From positions 69,267,468-69,331,467 of the forward strand of contig NC_088796.1 of the NCBI RefSeq assembly GCF_011386835.1: a DNA stretch of 64,000 nt, read 5' to 3'. Position 1 is the stretch's first letter; every line of letters begins with the position of its first letter. A program made the translations under genes and the position numbers. Below, one piece after another: positions 45,404-56,671 of this stretch. Under the pieces are notes generated by a model. That model saw only the letters and a list, made by a program, of their open reading frames with translations. It did not search any database and had not been told where the DNA came from. This DNA is from Chrysemys picta bellii (Eukaryota > Chordata > Testudines > Emydidae).

Positions 45404-46819
45404 TCTAACTTCACCATGAGAGTTACGAGGAATAAAATTGTGCCAGAGACACTACTTCTAAGTTCCAGGCTGTGAGAACCTCTGATATTTATGCAAATAG
45501 TTCCCATTTGGTGTCTCTTTCTTGATAGAGGGGAGGAATAAAGGTTTTCGCTGGCACCAAATTGACCCTTCATTCCCACTTCATAACTCCTTTTTGCTAC
45601 AACTAACTTACCCTCCAGAACATCCTTTTTCCATTTCCTCCCCAGTGGTTGCAGAAGAAGATGAAAAGAAGTCTTGCACAGTGTGAGGAAGGTTTAACAA
45701 AACCTGGTTCTAATAAATGTGGGGGGAGACTTGCATTCCAGAGTCGACAGGCCCTTACAGAAAATACTCTGCAGCTTCCTCCCTTCTGTATCAAGGGAGT
45801 TGAAGCTCTAAGTGCCTTTGGTGATTGTAAGTGCAATAGTATGGAAGATCACAGTATGCACAGGAATAGGAAATTTGGCCCCAAAGGACCACATTATCAT
45901 TTCCTATATCAGTTTCCTGTCTCCCCAAAGAAATGAAAATTAAGGCCCAAATAGGAATTGATTCCAGTGTCTCTGGACTTTTCACTATCAATGAGAAATA
46001 GTTACCAGTATGCTAGAAGGCTTGTGGGTATAGAGGCACCATGTTACATCTTTGTTGGCTCTGCCTGCAAACTGGTGAATTTTGGAGGGCAATAACACAT
46101 GAGACCCTTTTGGAACACGAAAGTAGATATTTCTTTAGCCCTCACAGTTTATTTGGCATGTAGTCTTCCTAACACACCAGAAGTCCTATTACCTAGGGAA
46201 GTGAAATAGATTTGCTTAATTGGGATAAAATGTGGAACCACATGGAATGGAAAGGTTTCTCAGACCCTAGGCTTAATGGTTGTAAAGGAATAGGAACACT
46301 CCAGTTTTAGACAAGTTGCTAGGGTGTTCTAAAGATGAATTTACCAAATGTTATGTTTTTTGGCATCCCTTCTTTGAAGTAGGCAAGGCAATTGATTGAT
46401 TTGGTACAGTATATCTGTTTTAGCTTTGAATATAAAAGGAAGTTTAGGGTAGAGTAGTGTATTAGAAAGATGAGGATAATCTCTATAAGGATCAATAGTC
46501 CTTGTAAGCAAAAGTGAGGAAGAACAATATGCTGCAAGTTTTAAATTAAACTTTGTTCATTTTTTTTATTAGTAGTATTTATTTGTGGTGTTGAACCTAT
46601 AGTAAGCAAGCAAGCATCTCTGTTTTGCAGACTTGTATATTTTGAACACTAAAAGGATAAAAGTTGACTAGTGAGCATATATTGGACACTGTATCTGGGA
46701 ATTAAGCAACTTCTTGGAGAGAAGAAATTTACTAAATATATTTGCTGCCTTGAAATGATAAAGAATACTGGCTATTCTGACAATCAAAGTATCTCTCTAT
46801 GGGACTAGAAAACTGACCA
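45404..46819. other. Non-coding stretch
   Basis: No recognised gene or element. The 95-codon plus frame at 45649-45936 has no domain and is not bounded by convincing splice sites. Confidence 0.5.
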
Positions 46820-47165
46820 CTGGGGCTAGTTGAAAATTCTCCCTCAAAACTGTTTTAGAGTAAAAAAATTGAATTTTCAACAAAATGAAATTTTCCCCAA
46901 AAAGGAGACACTTAGTTTTTTCCCCATCAAAAAGCCAAATGCTTGAAAAATGATATATTTTGATTTGGAAATGCTGCTGTGATGTCTCCTGGGAGTTGTA
47001 GTTTCGGTGCCTCATGTCCCCTTTCTTCTCTATAAGCAGGGTTTCTGGCTGAGCTATGTATCCTATGACCCACAGAACCCACATCTATGGATTCCAATAA
47101 TGCACTGCCTCCCGTCACCACAGGAGATTGTGGTGCATTCTGGGAATGCAGTTCAGCCAGTGAGC
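46820..47165. repeat. Interspersed repeat with AAAATTTT start and ACTACAACTCCC motif
   Basis: It begins with GGGCTAGTTGAAAATTC and AT-rich AAATGAAATTTTCCCC motifs. Then come GTGATGTCTCCTGGGAGTTG and TAGTTTCGGTGCCTC, and near the right end the inverted relative GTGCATTCTGGGAATGCAG. The GGGAGTTGTAGTTT block is shared with 21204-21220. It looks like an old non-autonomous DNA element. Confidence 0.5.
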
Positions 47166-47454
47166 CTGGCTTAAAGCCAAAACTTTGGTAGTTAAAACCC
47201 TGCTTTTTGTGACCAAAAAGAACCTCTTCTGAAAGGCTTAGAGGAACTGAATGGAATAAATGATTAATTCTTGTTTTATATCTCAATGAGAATTAGCACT
47301 GAAAACAATATGTACAGTATTGCTGTAATTAATGGCCTCTTTCTGGTTGTTTTATATGTTCAATAGAATAAATAACGTCATATCCTTTTTATAAAGAAAA
47401 CCTCCTTATTGAATGAAAGTAAGAGTAATGCATATCAAATTGTTAAGAATAATT

Positions 47455-47575
47455 ATTTGTATCACTGTAGTACCTAGGGGCATCAGTCATAGGCCAGGAC
47501 TCCACTGTGCTACAGTGTTGTACAAACACAGAACAAAAGGACAGTCCTTGCTCCAGGGGTTTTACAGTGAAGACA
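47455..47575 (+). repeat. Interspersed repeat fragment (copy 3 of 3)
   Basis: The block ATCACTGTAGTACCTAGGGG, then GTGTTGTACAAACACAGAAC and AAAAGGACAGTCCTTGCTCC and TTTTACAGTG. Related to 8906-8990 and 17300-17440. Confidence 0.6.
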
Positions 47576-47683
47576 CTATTTAGGAATTCTTTGCTGTCTA
47601 ACAGGCATTTCCTAATTAGGTGGGATTTTTTTAGGATCATGTATGTGTACTGTGTGTATGACTATATGATGGGTACATTTTTT

Positions 47684-48627
47684 CAGGGTGGATTGATTTA
47701 AATTAAGGCAATTTTAAATCCTGCTTTAAATAACCAAGTGGAAAGCCTCCATTTAAATAATCACTTTTTAATCAAATTTTCCATTGTACTTCAGTTATTT
47801 TCTAAAGAAAGGTGCATTCTTATTGGTAGATGTAGCCACTCTAACATGTTGATTTACAGCTAAATAGAGCCTTTTTACTGGATTTGGTAAATCATTTTGC
47901 TACGTAGGAGCACAGACTATAAACTATATATTCTTTATTCTATATTCTTTAGTAATTGTACACTTTTTAAAATGTTAGAAAATGGTGAATGATATTGCTT
48001 ATTTACTAGATAATTTAATTTTTTGCTCTTGTTTTGTGTCAAGCTGCATTAGGAAGGTAACTGGAATTATAAACAATGGTATATACAATTTATATTTTAT
48101 TAAACAAGACAACCTGAAATGTTTTCAATATGTTTTGATAAGAGAAGTTTACATGTTTCACATTTACAACTAAATGATTTATTAAACAGGGCGATTAACT
48201 GTAGTCAGGGAATTATACTGATTATTTCACGTCAGCATGGGAAAATTTTCAAATATGCCTAAGTGCAAATGACTGGAGTTTAAGTTCCTACTCACCTAAG
48301 TCTCGTGACAATGAGGCAGTCTTGTAAGCTACTTATGCTAATCTATTGTGCCATATTTATAAAACTGATCTTAAAAGTTAGATGTTCTCCCTGATTTTTT
48401 CTTTATATAGAAAAGCAGCTTTTAACTCAGTTTTTAATAGAGACTTATGGATTCAGCATATTTATTTGTTATTTACATGTTTTAAGAGATTAGAAGTTTA
48501 TGCCTTAAATATATTTAAGGCAAAGTTCAGATTTCATTTTAAACAGCTTTATATTAAAAAGTACTATAATGTAAGTAACAGTCAAAATATCTTTTTTTTA
48601 ATTTAAAAACAATTTTTATCCACCCTG
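47684..48627. mobile_element. AT-rich hAT-like element, 944 bp
   Basis: Inverted ends: CAGGGTGGATTGATTTAAAT on the left and, reversed, CAGGGTGGATAAAAATTG on the right; the first ten bases are identical. The flanking 9-mers are ACATTTTTT (47675-47683) and ATATTTTTT (48628-48636), 8 of 9 matching, roughly the 8-bp duplication expected of hAT. The interior is extremely AT-rich and has no transposase. The open frames inside (47982-48173, 48382-48606) are compositional. Confidence 0.75.
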
Positions 48628-48809
48628 ATATTTTTTAAACCTATTTTTTCTACACATTTTTCTGTCTATGAAAATTCTTAGTAAATATACAGCTTGTAGG
48701 CAGGCTGCTCAATTATTTCTTTCCCTCCTTCCATTTATCCCATAAATTCACATATTGTCCTTCTTGTGCAGTGATTATATATATTGAAAGTTATGTATCA
48801 AAAACATCT

Positions 48810-48975
48810 AGCTCTTAGATACACTTTTAATCCACAGATCTCAAAGTGCTTTATAAGGGGGGATGGTATCGTCATCTGTGCTTCACAAATAGGTCAGTGG
48901 CAGGGCCAAGAATAGATCCCAGAGCTCCTGACTCCTTCTCCAGTACCTTATCCACTGGACCATTGTGTGACTTTT
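48810..48975 (+). repeat. MIR-like CORE-SINE fragment
   Basis: CCACAGATCTCAAAGTGCTT, then GGTCAGTGGCAGGGCCAAGA and TCCAGTACCTTATCCACTGG follow the MIR order. Related to 6307-6528 and a small piece at 60978-61025. Confidence 0.6.
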
Positions 48976-51828
48976 TGTTTTGTGTTTAGAGTTCCAACTA
49001 GAATATTAAGCTATGGGACCTTAACTGTTAAGAATTAACAGGCAACAGTGTTCCCTAATGTGCCATTTTTAGCATTAAGTTAAGTTTACTGACAGTAAGG
49101 GATCACAGAACATCACAGTAAGTTATACAGTGGCGGTATCTTGTGCATTTGTGACTTCTAATGCTGAAATCTTAGTTTTAAAGATACTTTTACCAAATGT
49201 TCTACTGTTCAGCACCCCTTTTTTGAAGGGGGAGAGATGGAGATTGCTTTATATGTGGTCCTTGGTATGGTAGATCTATCAATTGTGAATAGACTATTAA
49301 GTATTAGCTAATTATAGATTAATTTAGTTAGCACACATGCTTTGATTACAAGGACTATAGATGAACAATAGTGGAGACTTGCATGATACAAGCTTTGCAG
49401 GTCTGAACAAGTGGAGCTGTCCTTTCACAAATTGTAGAATATTCCTTTTGTCAACTGCAGAGACTCGTTTCAGTTCTTGAGCAATCCTTTAACAATTGTG
49501 CTATTCATCATTTATGTCTGCAGTCACTCAAGTTAGCTTTCTAGATAGATTCAGGTTACCAGTTTCTATACAAAAGGAAGCTGTATTGCGTAGCAGCTTT
49601 ATAAAACATGTTAACAGTGTCTTAAATTCTATGTGTTGTTAATTACATTTGTTGCTACACCTCTGTGTTTATCTCCCAAGATAAGTTGAATGTAGCTTTG
49701 TTTCTTGCCCAAATGGAGAAATGCACAGAGATTTTAAAAAGCTCCACTCTATATAGCTGAAGGAGAAATCTACATCTGCAGTACTTTTTTTTTTTTCAGG
49801 CTAACAGCTAGGGGTACTGATGGTATGGTAATTTCACTCCCTCATTAACAAAATAATGTGATTATAAACATTTCTCTTTTCATGAGAGATTATGATGGAT
49901 ACTTCCAGATAAATGTATTCTGTGAAAGTTGTATGGCATACATGACTCACCAGTGACTTGACTATTGAACTGATTTTAACGTTAAGATTTATAGTGGAGT
50001 TCGTTTAATGGGCTGTTTGAAATTTAAAATTTGGTATAATATGGATCAAAGATTGTGACCTGTTTCTCAAGTAAAGTATAACAGAGTATGAAACACATGT
50101 AAAAATCTTTTAATGTTCATTTGGAAAATTTAAAAGCCCAAAAGCTGGAAAATCTGCAAGGTAATTGTATCTCCTCTCCCTTCCCCTTGCATATATGGAG
50201 TCACCTGCTGTAATCAACTTTTCTTTCGTTAAAAAGACTGAACTATACAGAGTTTTATTTTTTATGTTAGTATTTTTAAATCTGTTTTAAATCTGTCTGG
50301 TATGTAGGAGGATTGAGGTCAACATATATTACTAGTTTAATAAATGAACATCAGATAATGGCTACTTTTAATCTAATTTACCAAAAGTGGAAAAATTTAG
50401 GTGGCATTTAAATTCGTTTTTGTTGTTATGGACTTTACATGTATGCCAAGTCTACCTTTTGGAAATGTTATTTTCACAGCAACTTTGTTTTTTGACAATA
50501 CTTTGACTTCTTTGGACATTCTTCGGTAGGTTGATATTATATTGAAAGTGCCCACGGTCAGTTTGAGTTGTAAATCAGAATTAATTAATTTCCTTGCTTT
50601 TAAATTGATCACTGTGGGAATATCCTGTGTGCGAAGGAATGAAGGAAGGCCTGTTTACAAATGTTGCCATGTTAACAGGAATCACCCATGAGATGTTTGA
50701 AACATTCTTGATTATTTGAACCTAATTATATCTTCAAGACAGGGCCACATGAAAGTACCGTAATCCTGGGCCCTGAGTACAACCATGACTCTGCCACTGT
50801 ACCATGGCCTTGCCAGTCTTCACATTTTGAAAATTGTCTTCATAATTCTGAGGGTTAGAAACAATTTTTAAATAAAAGCTGACAGTATGATGTCAATATG
50901 TGATTCCAAGAACTGGGTCCATAAGCGCATGCCTTATGGCTTAATCTGACCTTGCTTAAAGATATCTAATATTAGAAAACTTAGTCTGTCCTGTTTATTG
51001 CCGGTGTACAGTCAGGGAGGTAAGTCATAAGTCAAGGAGCAGGAACTTGGGTAATGCTGCAAACTAAATAACCCTGCTGAGATATTCTGTTTCAATATTA
51101 AGGTAGAGCTATTATTAAGGCTGCCCAATACTTGCCATTGTAAGACCCTGTTTTCTGTTGTTTGCTTTACTAAACTTTAACCATTCATGTTGAAATTTCC
51201 ATGCCAGCTGTCTGCCTCAGGTTGAAGTTTTGTTGGAAAATTTAAGCCAAACCAGTTCAACCTTTTCCAAGAAGGAGGCTAGGGAAATGTATTGTTTTGT
51301 CCATGTTAAAGAAAAAATTAAGACCTTTTCTTAGAAATTTTCTAGCATCCCCATGCTTTGGAGCAGAGGACTAGAATTTGGCAGCCTTTGTGTCAGGGAT
51401 GAGTTTTTTGCAGTACTTGTGAAAACCCGCCCAAATCTGGCCAAGTTATAAGGCTTTGAAAAACTGCAATTAGCACATGCTCAGTAGAGACTTCCTAGAG
51501 TTCGATAACTAAAATCTCCAGATTCCATCCTCATTAAACATGCTTCAGCCTCTCACGGCTCCTATGTGTGACTAGGCTGCGCATGTGCTATTTCCCCCTA
51601 GATAGGTTTTTCCCAGGATCATCCTTTTTTTGAGGTAGCTGGCCTAGGAAATCTGTAAGGGTGCTCAATGCACAGTGCCAGCTGTCTAGTTGTGGTGCAT
51701 TTAGGATCATCCTGGATGTCCCTTCCTCCCCCAGCCCTTTTTTTTTTTTTTTTTTTACCTCTGAGGTAGCAAATTAAAAGAACGCTTAAGGTTGCAAAGT
51801 CAAGTACTCAAAAATTAGGAAATGCCAG
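48976..51828. other. AT-rich non-coding stretch
   Basis: No gene or bounded element recognised. A run of 19 T lies at 51738-51756. Confidence 0.5.
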
Positions 51829-51844
51829 TGTGTGAGGGTCAGGG

Positions 51845-51985
51845 CCGCGTGGCCTATTGGTCACAATCTATGAAGCAGTCCTTCAATGCAGGGCAGCATG
51901 GCCTAGCGGCCAGAGTCTACAGTGCTGCCCTTGGGCACAGGACAGCGTGGCCTAGCGGCCAGAGTCTACAGCGTTGGGGCACCCC
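51845..51985. repeat. Three tandem A-box-like units at the LTR 3' end
   Basis: Three direct copies of about 45-50 bp each contain GTGGCCTATTGGTC, ATGGCCTAGCGGCCAGAGTC and GTGGCCTAGCGGCCAGAGTC. TGGCCTAGCGG fits the tRNA A-box consensus TRGCNNAGYGG. I see no B-box at the proper distance, so this is unlikely to be a working Pol III promoter. Confidence 0.7.
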
Positions 51986-52382
51986 TTATGGGGTGTGGCA
52001 GCCCTGGTAGGGGGGCCTGGGCCCACCTGACTCCACTGGGCCCCGACCCAGGGCCCTAACAGTGGCATAGCAGCTTGTCACTGACTCAGCAGGGGGGTCC
52101 TACCGAAACACACTGAGTTTCCCTGGGCGGGAGGTACCCCTCCGTCACCCTCCCTGGGTCACTTCCTACCAGAGTCTGTGTTGGGATTTCCCATAAGATG
52201 TCAGGTCCTCTGTGTTCGGCAGGGCCAGTCATCTCCAAGCGTTCCTCCAGTCGCCGGGGTGCAGGCAGGCCGTGGACGGCTTCGATTCCTGGTGCAGTCA
52301 GAGGCTGTGGCTGGCCCTCCACAGGAGCTTCCCAGGCAGGTCCTTCCCCTGTGGCATCTAGCCTAGAATAAGCTGGTCTCCC

Positions 52383-52396
52383 TCCCTTTATACTAC
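52383..52396 (-). promoter_or_regulatory. Candidate LTR TATA box
   Basis: The minus-strand sequence GTAGTATAAAGGGA lies inside the solo LTR, upstream of a GAGACCAGC stretch. Position and sequence fit a retroelement core promoter; activity is not shown. Confidence 0.5.
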
Positions 52397-52551
52397 TAGA
52401 GCACTTGGAGCATGCCCAGTCTTGCCAGGGAGACGGGACTTCTGCTGTCAATAACATGGGCTTAACCCTGTCTGGGCTAGTGCGGGGTAAACAGACCCCA
52501 TCACAGCCAGATTTAAAGTTGCCTTTGTTCATGTGTGTTATAAACATAAAC

Positions 52552-52744
52552 ATATATGGAGATATACCTATCTCCTAGAACTGGAAGGGACCCTGAAAGG
52601 TCATCGAGTCCAGCCCCCTGCCTTCACTAGCAGGACCAAGTACTGATTTTTGCCCCAGATCCCTAAGTGGCCCCCTCAAGGATTGAACTCACAACCCTGG
52701 GTTTAGCAGGCCAATGCTCAAACCACTGAGCTATCCCTCCCCCC
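52552..52744 (-). mobile_element. tRNA-derived SINE of the turtle Cry-I type
   Basis: On the minus strand it starts GGGGGGAGGGATAGCTCAGT, followed by the A-box TAGCTCAGTGG (52723-52733) and a B-box-like GAGTTCAATCC (52680-52690). Then comes the body GGGGCCACTTAGGGATCTGG, GCAAAAATCAGTACTTGGTC, GACTCGATGACCTTTCAGGG and CCCTTCCAGTTCTAGGAGAT. It ends in a GGTATATCTCCATATA tail. This is the tortoise/turtle polymerase-III SINE known from cryptodires and the best host marker in the window. It is full length or nearly so and is not a functional tRNA gene. I see no exact target duplication. Confidence 0.88.
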
Positions 52745-54518
52745 AATAATTGTGCTTGATACGTGATCGCATAGTATTTTTTTTCCCCAGGACTTCTGCC
52801 TCATTCAGTACAAAGTATGGACTTGCTTAGGGAATGAATCAGGATTGTATGGTGAAGGAGGCTGTTGTCTGTAGGGTACCTTCCCCATTTGTTGCACAAG
52901 TTGGAAGGTGTGTAGTGAATGAGGCAGGGGACTGCAGAAAGGGAAAGGAGCGTTTCATAGTTAAGACAGTTGAGAGATGCCCTGGAGAATTGGATACTAT
53001 CCCTCAGTCTGCCACAGAGTTCCTATGTGACGCTGGACAAATTATTTAAACCAGATTGTGGTAGGTGGAGAGTTGAATAGAGTGAGCAGGAGACTTCTGT
53101 GGTTAAATGGAGTAGAAGAAAAATCTTAGGTCCTGTTCAGAAGGCAGTAAAAGATCATTCCTCAGTAAGAAATCTGCATTGATGCCTGGAGCTCTTGAAG
53201 GTTTAGAGGGTTTCTGTGGATGGCTGATAAGCTAGAAAAACAGCCTTGGGCCATATGTGCTTCCTCTGCTGAGAACATGATCCACACCTGAAATGACGTT
53301 AAATCTGAGAGTCACAAATATGGAGACTTGAGGAAAAACTAGCTGGCTTCCACACAACGTGGACAACTGGAGGAACACACACTATGGTCTCTACATGGTG
53401 TGTGTGTGTGTTTCTGAATGTGAGAGCTGACAGAACAGCAGGGAGTACAGCGAGGCCACAGGAATAATAGACATGTTTGCAGGATTGGTAGCACCTTGGT
53501 CTGGATCACAAATCTTTAATTCAATTAAACACTTTCCATTTACAACCTAACCACATTGATGGCTTTGGGAACACTTTGTCCTTCAATTCTATCCACCTTT
53601 GTTGGTGTTTCAAGTTCCCTAAGTCTGCACACTTATAAATAAGGGATTGATGCTTAAAATAGTCTCCCTCTTTCTTAATCACAAGCCATTGTCTTAAATT
53701 TGAAATAATGCTGAATAATTTCCCAACATTGAAAAGTCAGAGCCCTGATATGGACAGCCACATCACATAAAGTGTGGACTGCTGTCACTACCATATAATA
53801 TTTCCCCCAGAATCATACGTATTAGATCTTATCTCTTCCATCCTGTGACTTTCACAACATAAAACAGAGAGAGCCCAGTAGTACAATAATCTTGACTAAT
53901 GTATTGCAACATTTTGCAGTAGTCTTCAACATTTCATGGCACATAGTATATGGCCTAAGTGAAGTGAAAGTTAATGCTACACATACAGGTTTTCTAAGTG
54001 TGTGCCATGGCACTGTCTGAAAGTCAATATGTGATAATGCAGTTCATTTGGAGGAATGCCAAGTGCTATTAAATGTTGTAGCCTCCTAACATGTCCCATA
54101 AATTCTATTCTGTTGTCATTCCTCACATGGTAGTGTGAAACAGTTAAGTGAGTGATATCACCCATGTTTCTGTCACACATGTAAACATTATATTTCCCAG
54201 TGTATTCTATTCACTGGATTATAGACCTAAAGCCCTTGATCTATGGGATACTTCTGAGTACTAGGTTTATGAACCTGGAACTCTGATTATCCAAACAGCA
54301 CCAAGCATATCTGAGGATATGCCCTTCAGAAAATTCCTTATTATGAATGCCAATAGCATGAGGATGTGAAGTGACACATTTTAGAATGGCAAATTACTAC
54401 CATAATGTCACAATTATGACTTACTGTGGGTATATCTAACAATTTGAGCACAAGTTCTCCTCAAAGATCTGTTCCACAGATTTCTAAAAGGTGTGGCAAA
54501 TTTGCATTTGAATCTTGA
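52745..54518. other. Non-coding stretch
   Basis: No gene recognised. A short TG run is at about 53398-53412. Confidence 0.5.
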
Positions 54519-54769
54519 GGGCGTGTCTGCACAACAGCTGGGATAGACAGACACACTAGCTCGGTTTGAACTAATGCGCTAAAAATAGCTGAGTGGCCAC
54601 AGTGGCTCAGGATAGTTGCCAAAGAACAAACCTGCCAGACCCCCTCTGGGGACACACTCCAGTGGCTAGCCCGGTTGTCGCCCGTACTACCATGGCAACA
54701 CTGCTATTTTTAGTGTGCTAGCTCGTGCAGATATAGTCTGTCCACTCCAGCTGTTGTGTAAACATATCC
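54519..54769. mobile_element. Harbinger-like MITE, about 251 bp, symmetric
   Basis: Inverted ends: GGGCGTGTCTGCACAACAGC on the left and, reversed, GGATATGTTTACACAACAGC on the right. TGA precedes the left end and TTA follows the right, so the 3-bp target is nearly preserved. Both halves carry inverted CTAAAAATAGC / GCTATTTTTAG blocks and GCTAGC motifs shared with the copies at 20569, 37364 and 39980. It is one of the longer members of this family here. Confidence 0.78.
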
Positions 54770-54885
54770 TTAAGGTTCAAATGCAATTTTGCCACCCCTT
54801 TCAGAAAACTGGGGTGGATCTTTGAGCAGAGCTTTATCCCTGCAGACTGACGAAAAAGCTTACAATAAAAACAAAATATAAATAA

Positions 54886-55167
54886 TTCCCAAGCACATGT
54901 TTCAGAGGAGTACTTGTGGCACCTTAGAGACTAACAAATTTATTAGAGCATAAGCTTTCATGGACTACAGCCCACTTCTTCGGATGCATATAGAATGGAA
55001 CATATATTGAGGAGATATATATATACACACATACAGAGAGCATGAACAGGTGGGAGTTGGTAAGACATCCGAAGAAGTGGGCTGTAGTCCACGAAAGCTT
55101 ATGCTCTAATAAATTTGTTAGTCTCTAAGGTGCCACAAGTACTCCTGTTCTTTTTCCCAAGCACATG
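54886..55167. mobile_element. Fold-back Penelope-derived insertion with 14-bp target duplication
   Basis: The insertion (54900-55153) lies between exact copies of TTCCCAAGCACATG (54886-54899 and 55154-55167). Positions 54906-54986 and 55066-55146 are inverted 81-bp arms with a single mismatch (CATGG versus CGTGG). The arms hold GTACTTGTGGCACCTTAGAG, AGCATAAGCTTTC and CCCACTTCTTCGGATG, closely related to the termini of the element at 23391. The 79-bp loop contains a TA/CA run and GAACAGGTGGGAG. There is no coding capacity. Confidence 0.88.
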
Positions 55168-56341
55168 AAAAACACAGCTATGCTTGGCAATTAATTTATA
55201 CCTTTGTTTGTGTCCTTGGGCCAAAATAGGTGGGCATTGAGATTGACCTCTCCTCTCTCTCCAAGAGGTGGACCCTCCAGAAGTTCATTGGGTGATGTGA
55301 GGAAGCTTGCCCCAGTGCTGCGAGTGCTCTTTCTCTCCCACTCTGTGGATAGAAGATTTAATTTCTCTGCACTGTCAATGCTGCATCTTTCACAAGCATT
55401 TTGTTCTATTGAATATAAAAAAGAAGTTTCACAGCCTGTTGTTCAGAGAAATTGTCCTTCCTTTCCAGCTCTAAGTATAAACAATTTTATTATAGAGCGG
55501 GGAAAAAAGGCTAGATGCTATTAAAATATGCTTTAAGAAATATAAAATGGAAAAGCTCTTCCTATAAAATAAAAATTAATAAGGAAACCATAAAAAAGGA
55601 GGAGGGATACCTTCTATTTTTAGAGTAAAAGACACGTTCTAAAACATGTTATAAAATATGTAAGCAGGTATTTCCCAAAATAGTTGCACAGCAGTGTAAG
55701 TGCTATAATATCTACGCAATTCACAGATACACATGAAAGTTGCTAATGTGGTGGTTGCTAAAATTAGAATACTGTTGTAGTTAGCAATTTGATGTTAAGA
55801 ACAAACACAATTTTCCTTGGTTCTTCCCCCACAATAGTTACTGTTTGTCAGTGGAAAAATGATGTTGCACAAAGGTAAGCCAAAGAACTGTTTGTTAATT
55901 GATGATGAACTTGTTCATTGGTGTGTTGTGGGGGTGCAAATTGCTCTTAAAATTAAACCCTCCATAATGAAATTGCCTCGCTCTTGTTCACTTAAGAGCT
56001 GTGCATATGCTTTGCTGACCCATGAACAATGGTGTGTAACTCCTACATTGGGTACTGCAAAAGCAATATATTCACAGAGCTCTCATGACTGAAAAATAAC
56101 TGTCCTTCCTTTCTTTCTGCAGAGCACCATTAAACACTTCACTGTGTCATTTACTTCTAACTTCAATACCATTTGACTTTGCTCTACTACATTAACAAAA
56201 CATAAGAGATTGCCTATGTAGCAAAGCTCAGTCTTAGTTATACATTCAAACATGCACGGTGGGGTATTCTTATCTATTTTGTTTTAATCATTCACATGAT
56301 TCTGTTTAAATTCCTGTTGCTGAGACCTGCTGGACATGTCA
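55168..56341. other. AT-rich non-coding stretch
   Basis: No gene or element recognised; the frames at 55204-55524 and 55859-56092 show no domain. Confidence 0.5.
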
Positions 56342-56349
56342 GTCTAAAG

Positions 56350-56663
56350 CAGTGGTTCTCAACCAGGAGTCCCGGGGCCCCTGGCGGGTCATGAGCAGGT
56401 TTCAGGGGGGCTGGCATTAGATTTGCTGGGGCCCAGGGCAGAAAGCTGAAGCCCCACTGCATGGGGCTAAAGTCTGAGCAACTTAGCTTCACAGGGCCCC
56501 ATGTGGTGTGGTACCCCAGGTAATTGCCCTGCTTGGTACCCCCTAATGCTGGCCCAGTCTTTTATATACAGAAAAACAGTTGGTGTGGCAGAGGTGGACC
56601 GTGGAGTTTTTATAGCGTGTTGGGGGGGGGAGGGCTCAGAGAGAAAAAGGTTGAGAACCTCTT
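56350..56663. mobile_element. Non-autonomous hAT element (MITE), 314 bp
   Basis: An exact 8-bp duplication GTCTAAAG lies at 56342-56349 and 56664-56671. Inverted ends: CAGTGGTTCTCAACCAGGAG on the left and, reversed, AAGAGGTTCTCAACCTTTTT on the right. This is the Charlie-like hAT end. The interior is GC-rich, with no coding region. Confidence 0.9.
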
Positions 56664-56671
56664 GTCTAAAG

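Larger units (their letters stand above)
51829..52505 (-). mobile_element. Solo LTR, 677 bp
   Basis: A perfect 5-bp duplication GCCAG flanks it (51824-51828 and 52506-52510). Read on the minus strand, the element starts TGTGATGGGGTCTG and ends CCTCACACA, the TG...CA termini of an LTR. A TATA-like AGTATAAAGGG on the minus strand lies at about 52383-52396, some 110-120 bp from the 5' end, where a core promoter is expected. There is no internal coding region or second LTR, so the provirus was lost by recombination. A 5-bp duplication fits Gypsy-type (or some ERV) integration; the class is not decided. The 155-codon frame at 52086-52553 overlaps the boundary and is not a gene. Confidence 0.82.

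Noticed and set aside
51845..51985. Array that might be CRISPR-like
   Set aside because: Only three units, unequal spacing, inside an LTR of a vertebrate genome; not a CRISPR array.
52086..52553. 155-codon minus-strand open frame
   Set aside because: It crosses the 52505 boundary of the solo LTR and has no gag, pol or other domain.
52680..52744. Possible tRNA gene
   Set aside because: A- and B-box motifs are present, but they belong to a SINE with a long unrelated body; no cloverleaf is kept.
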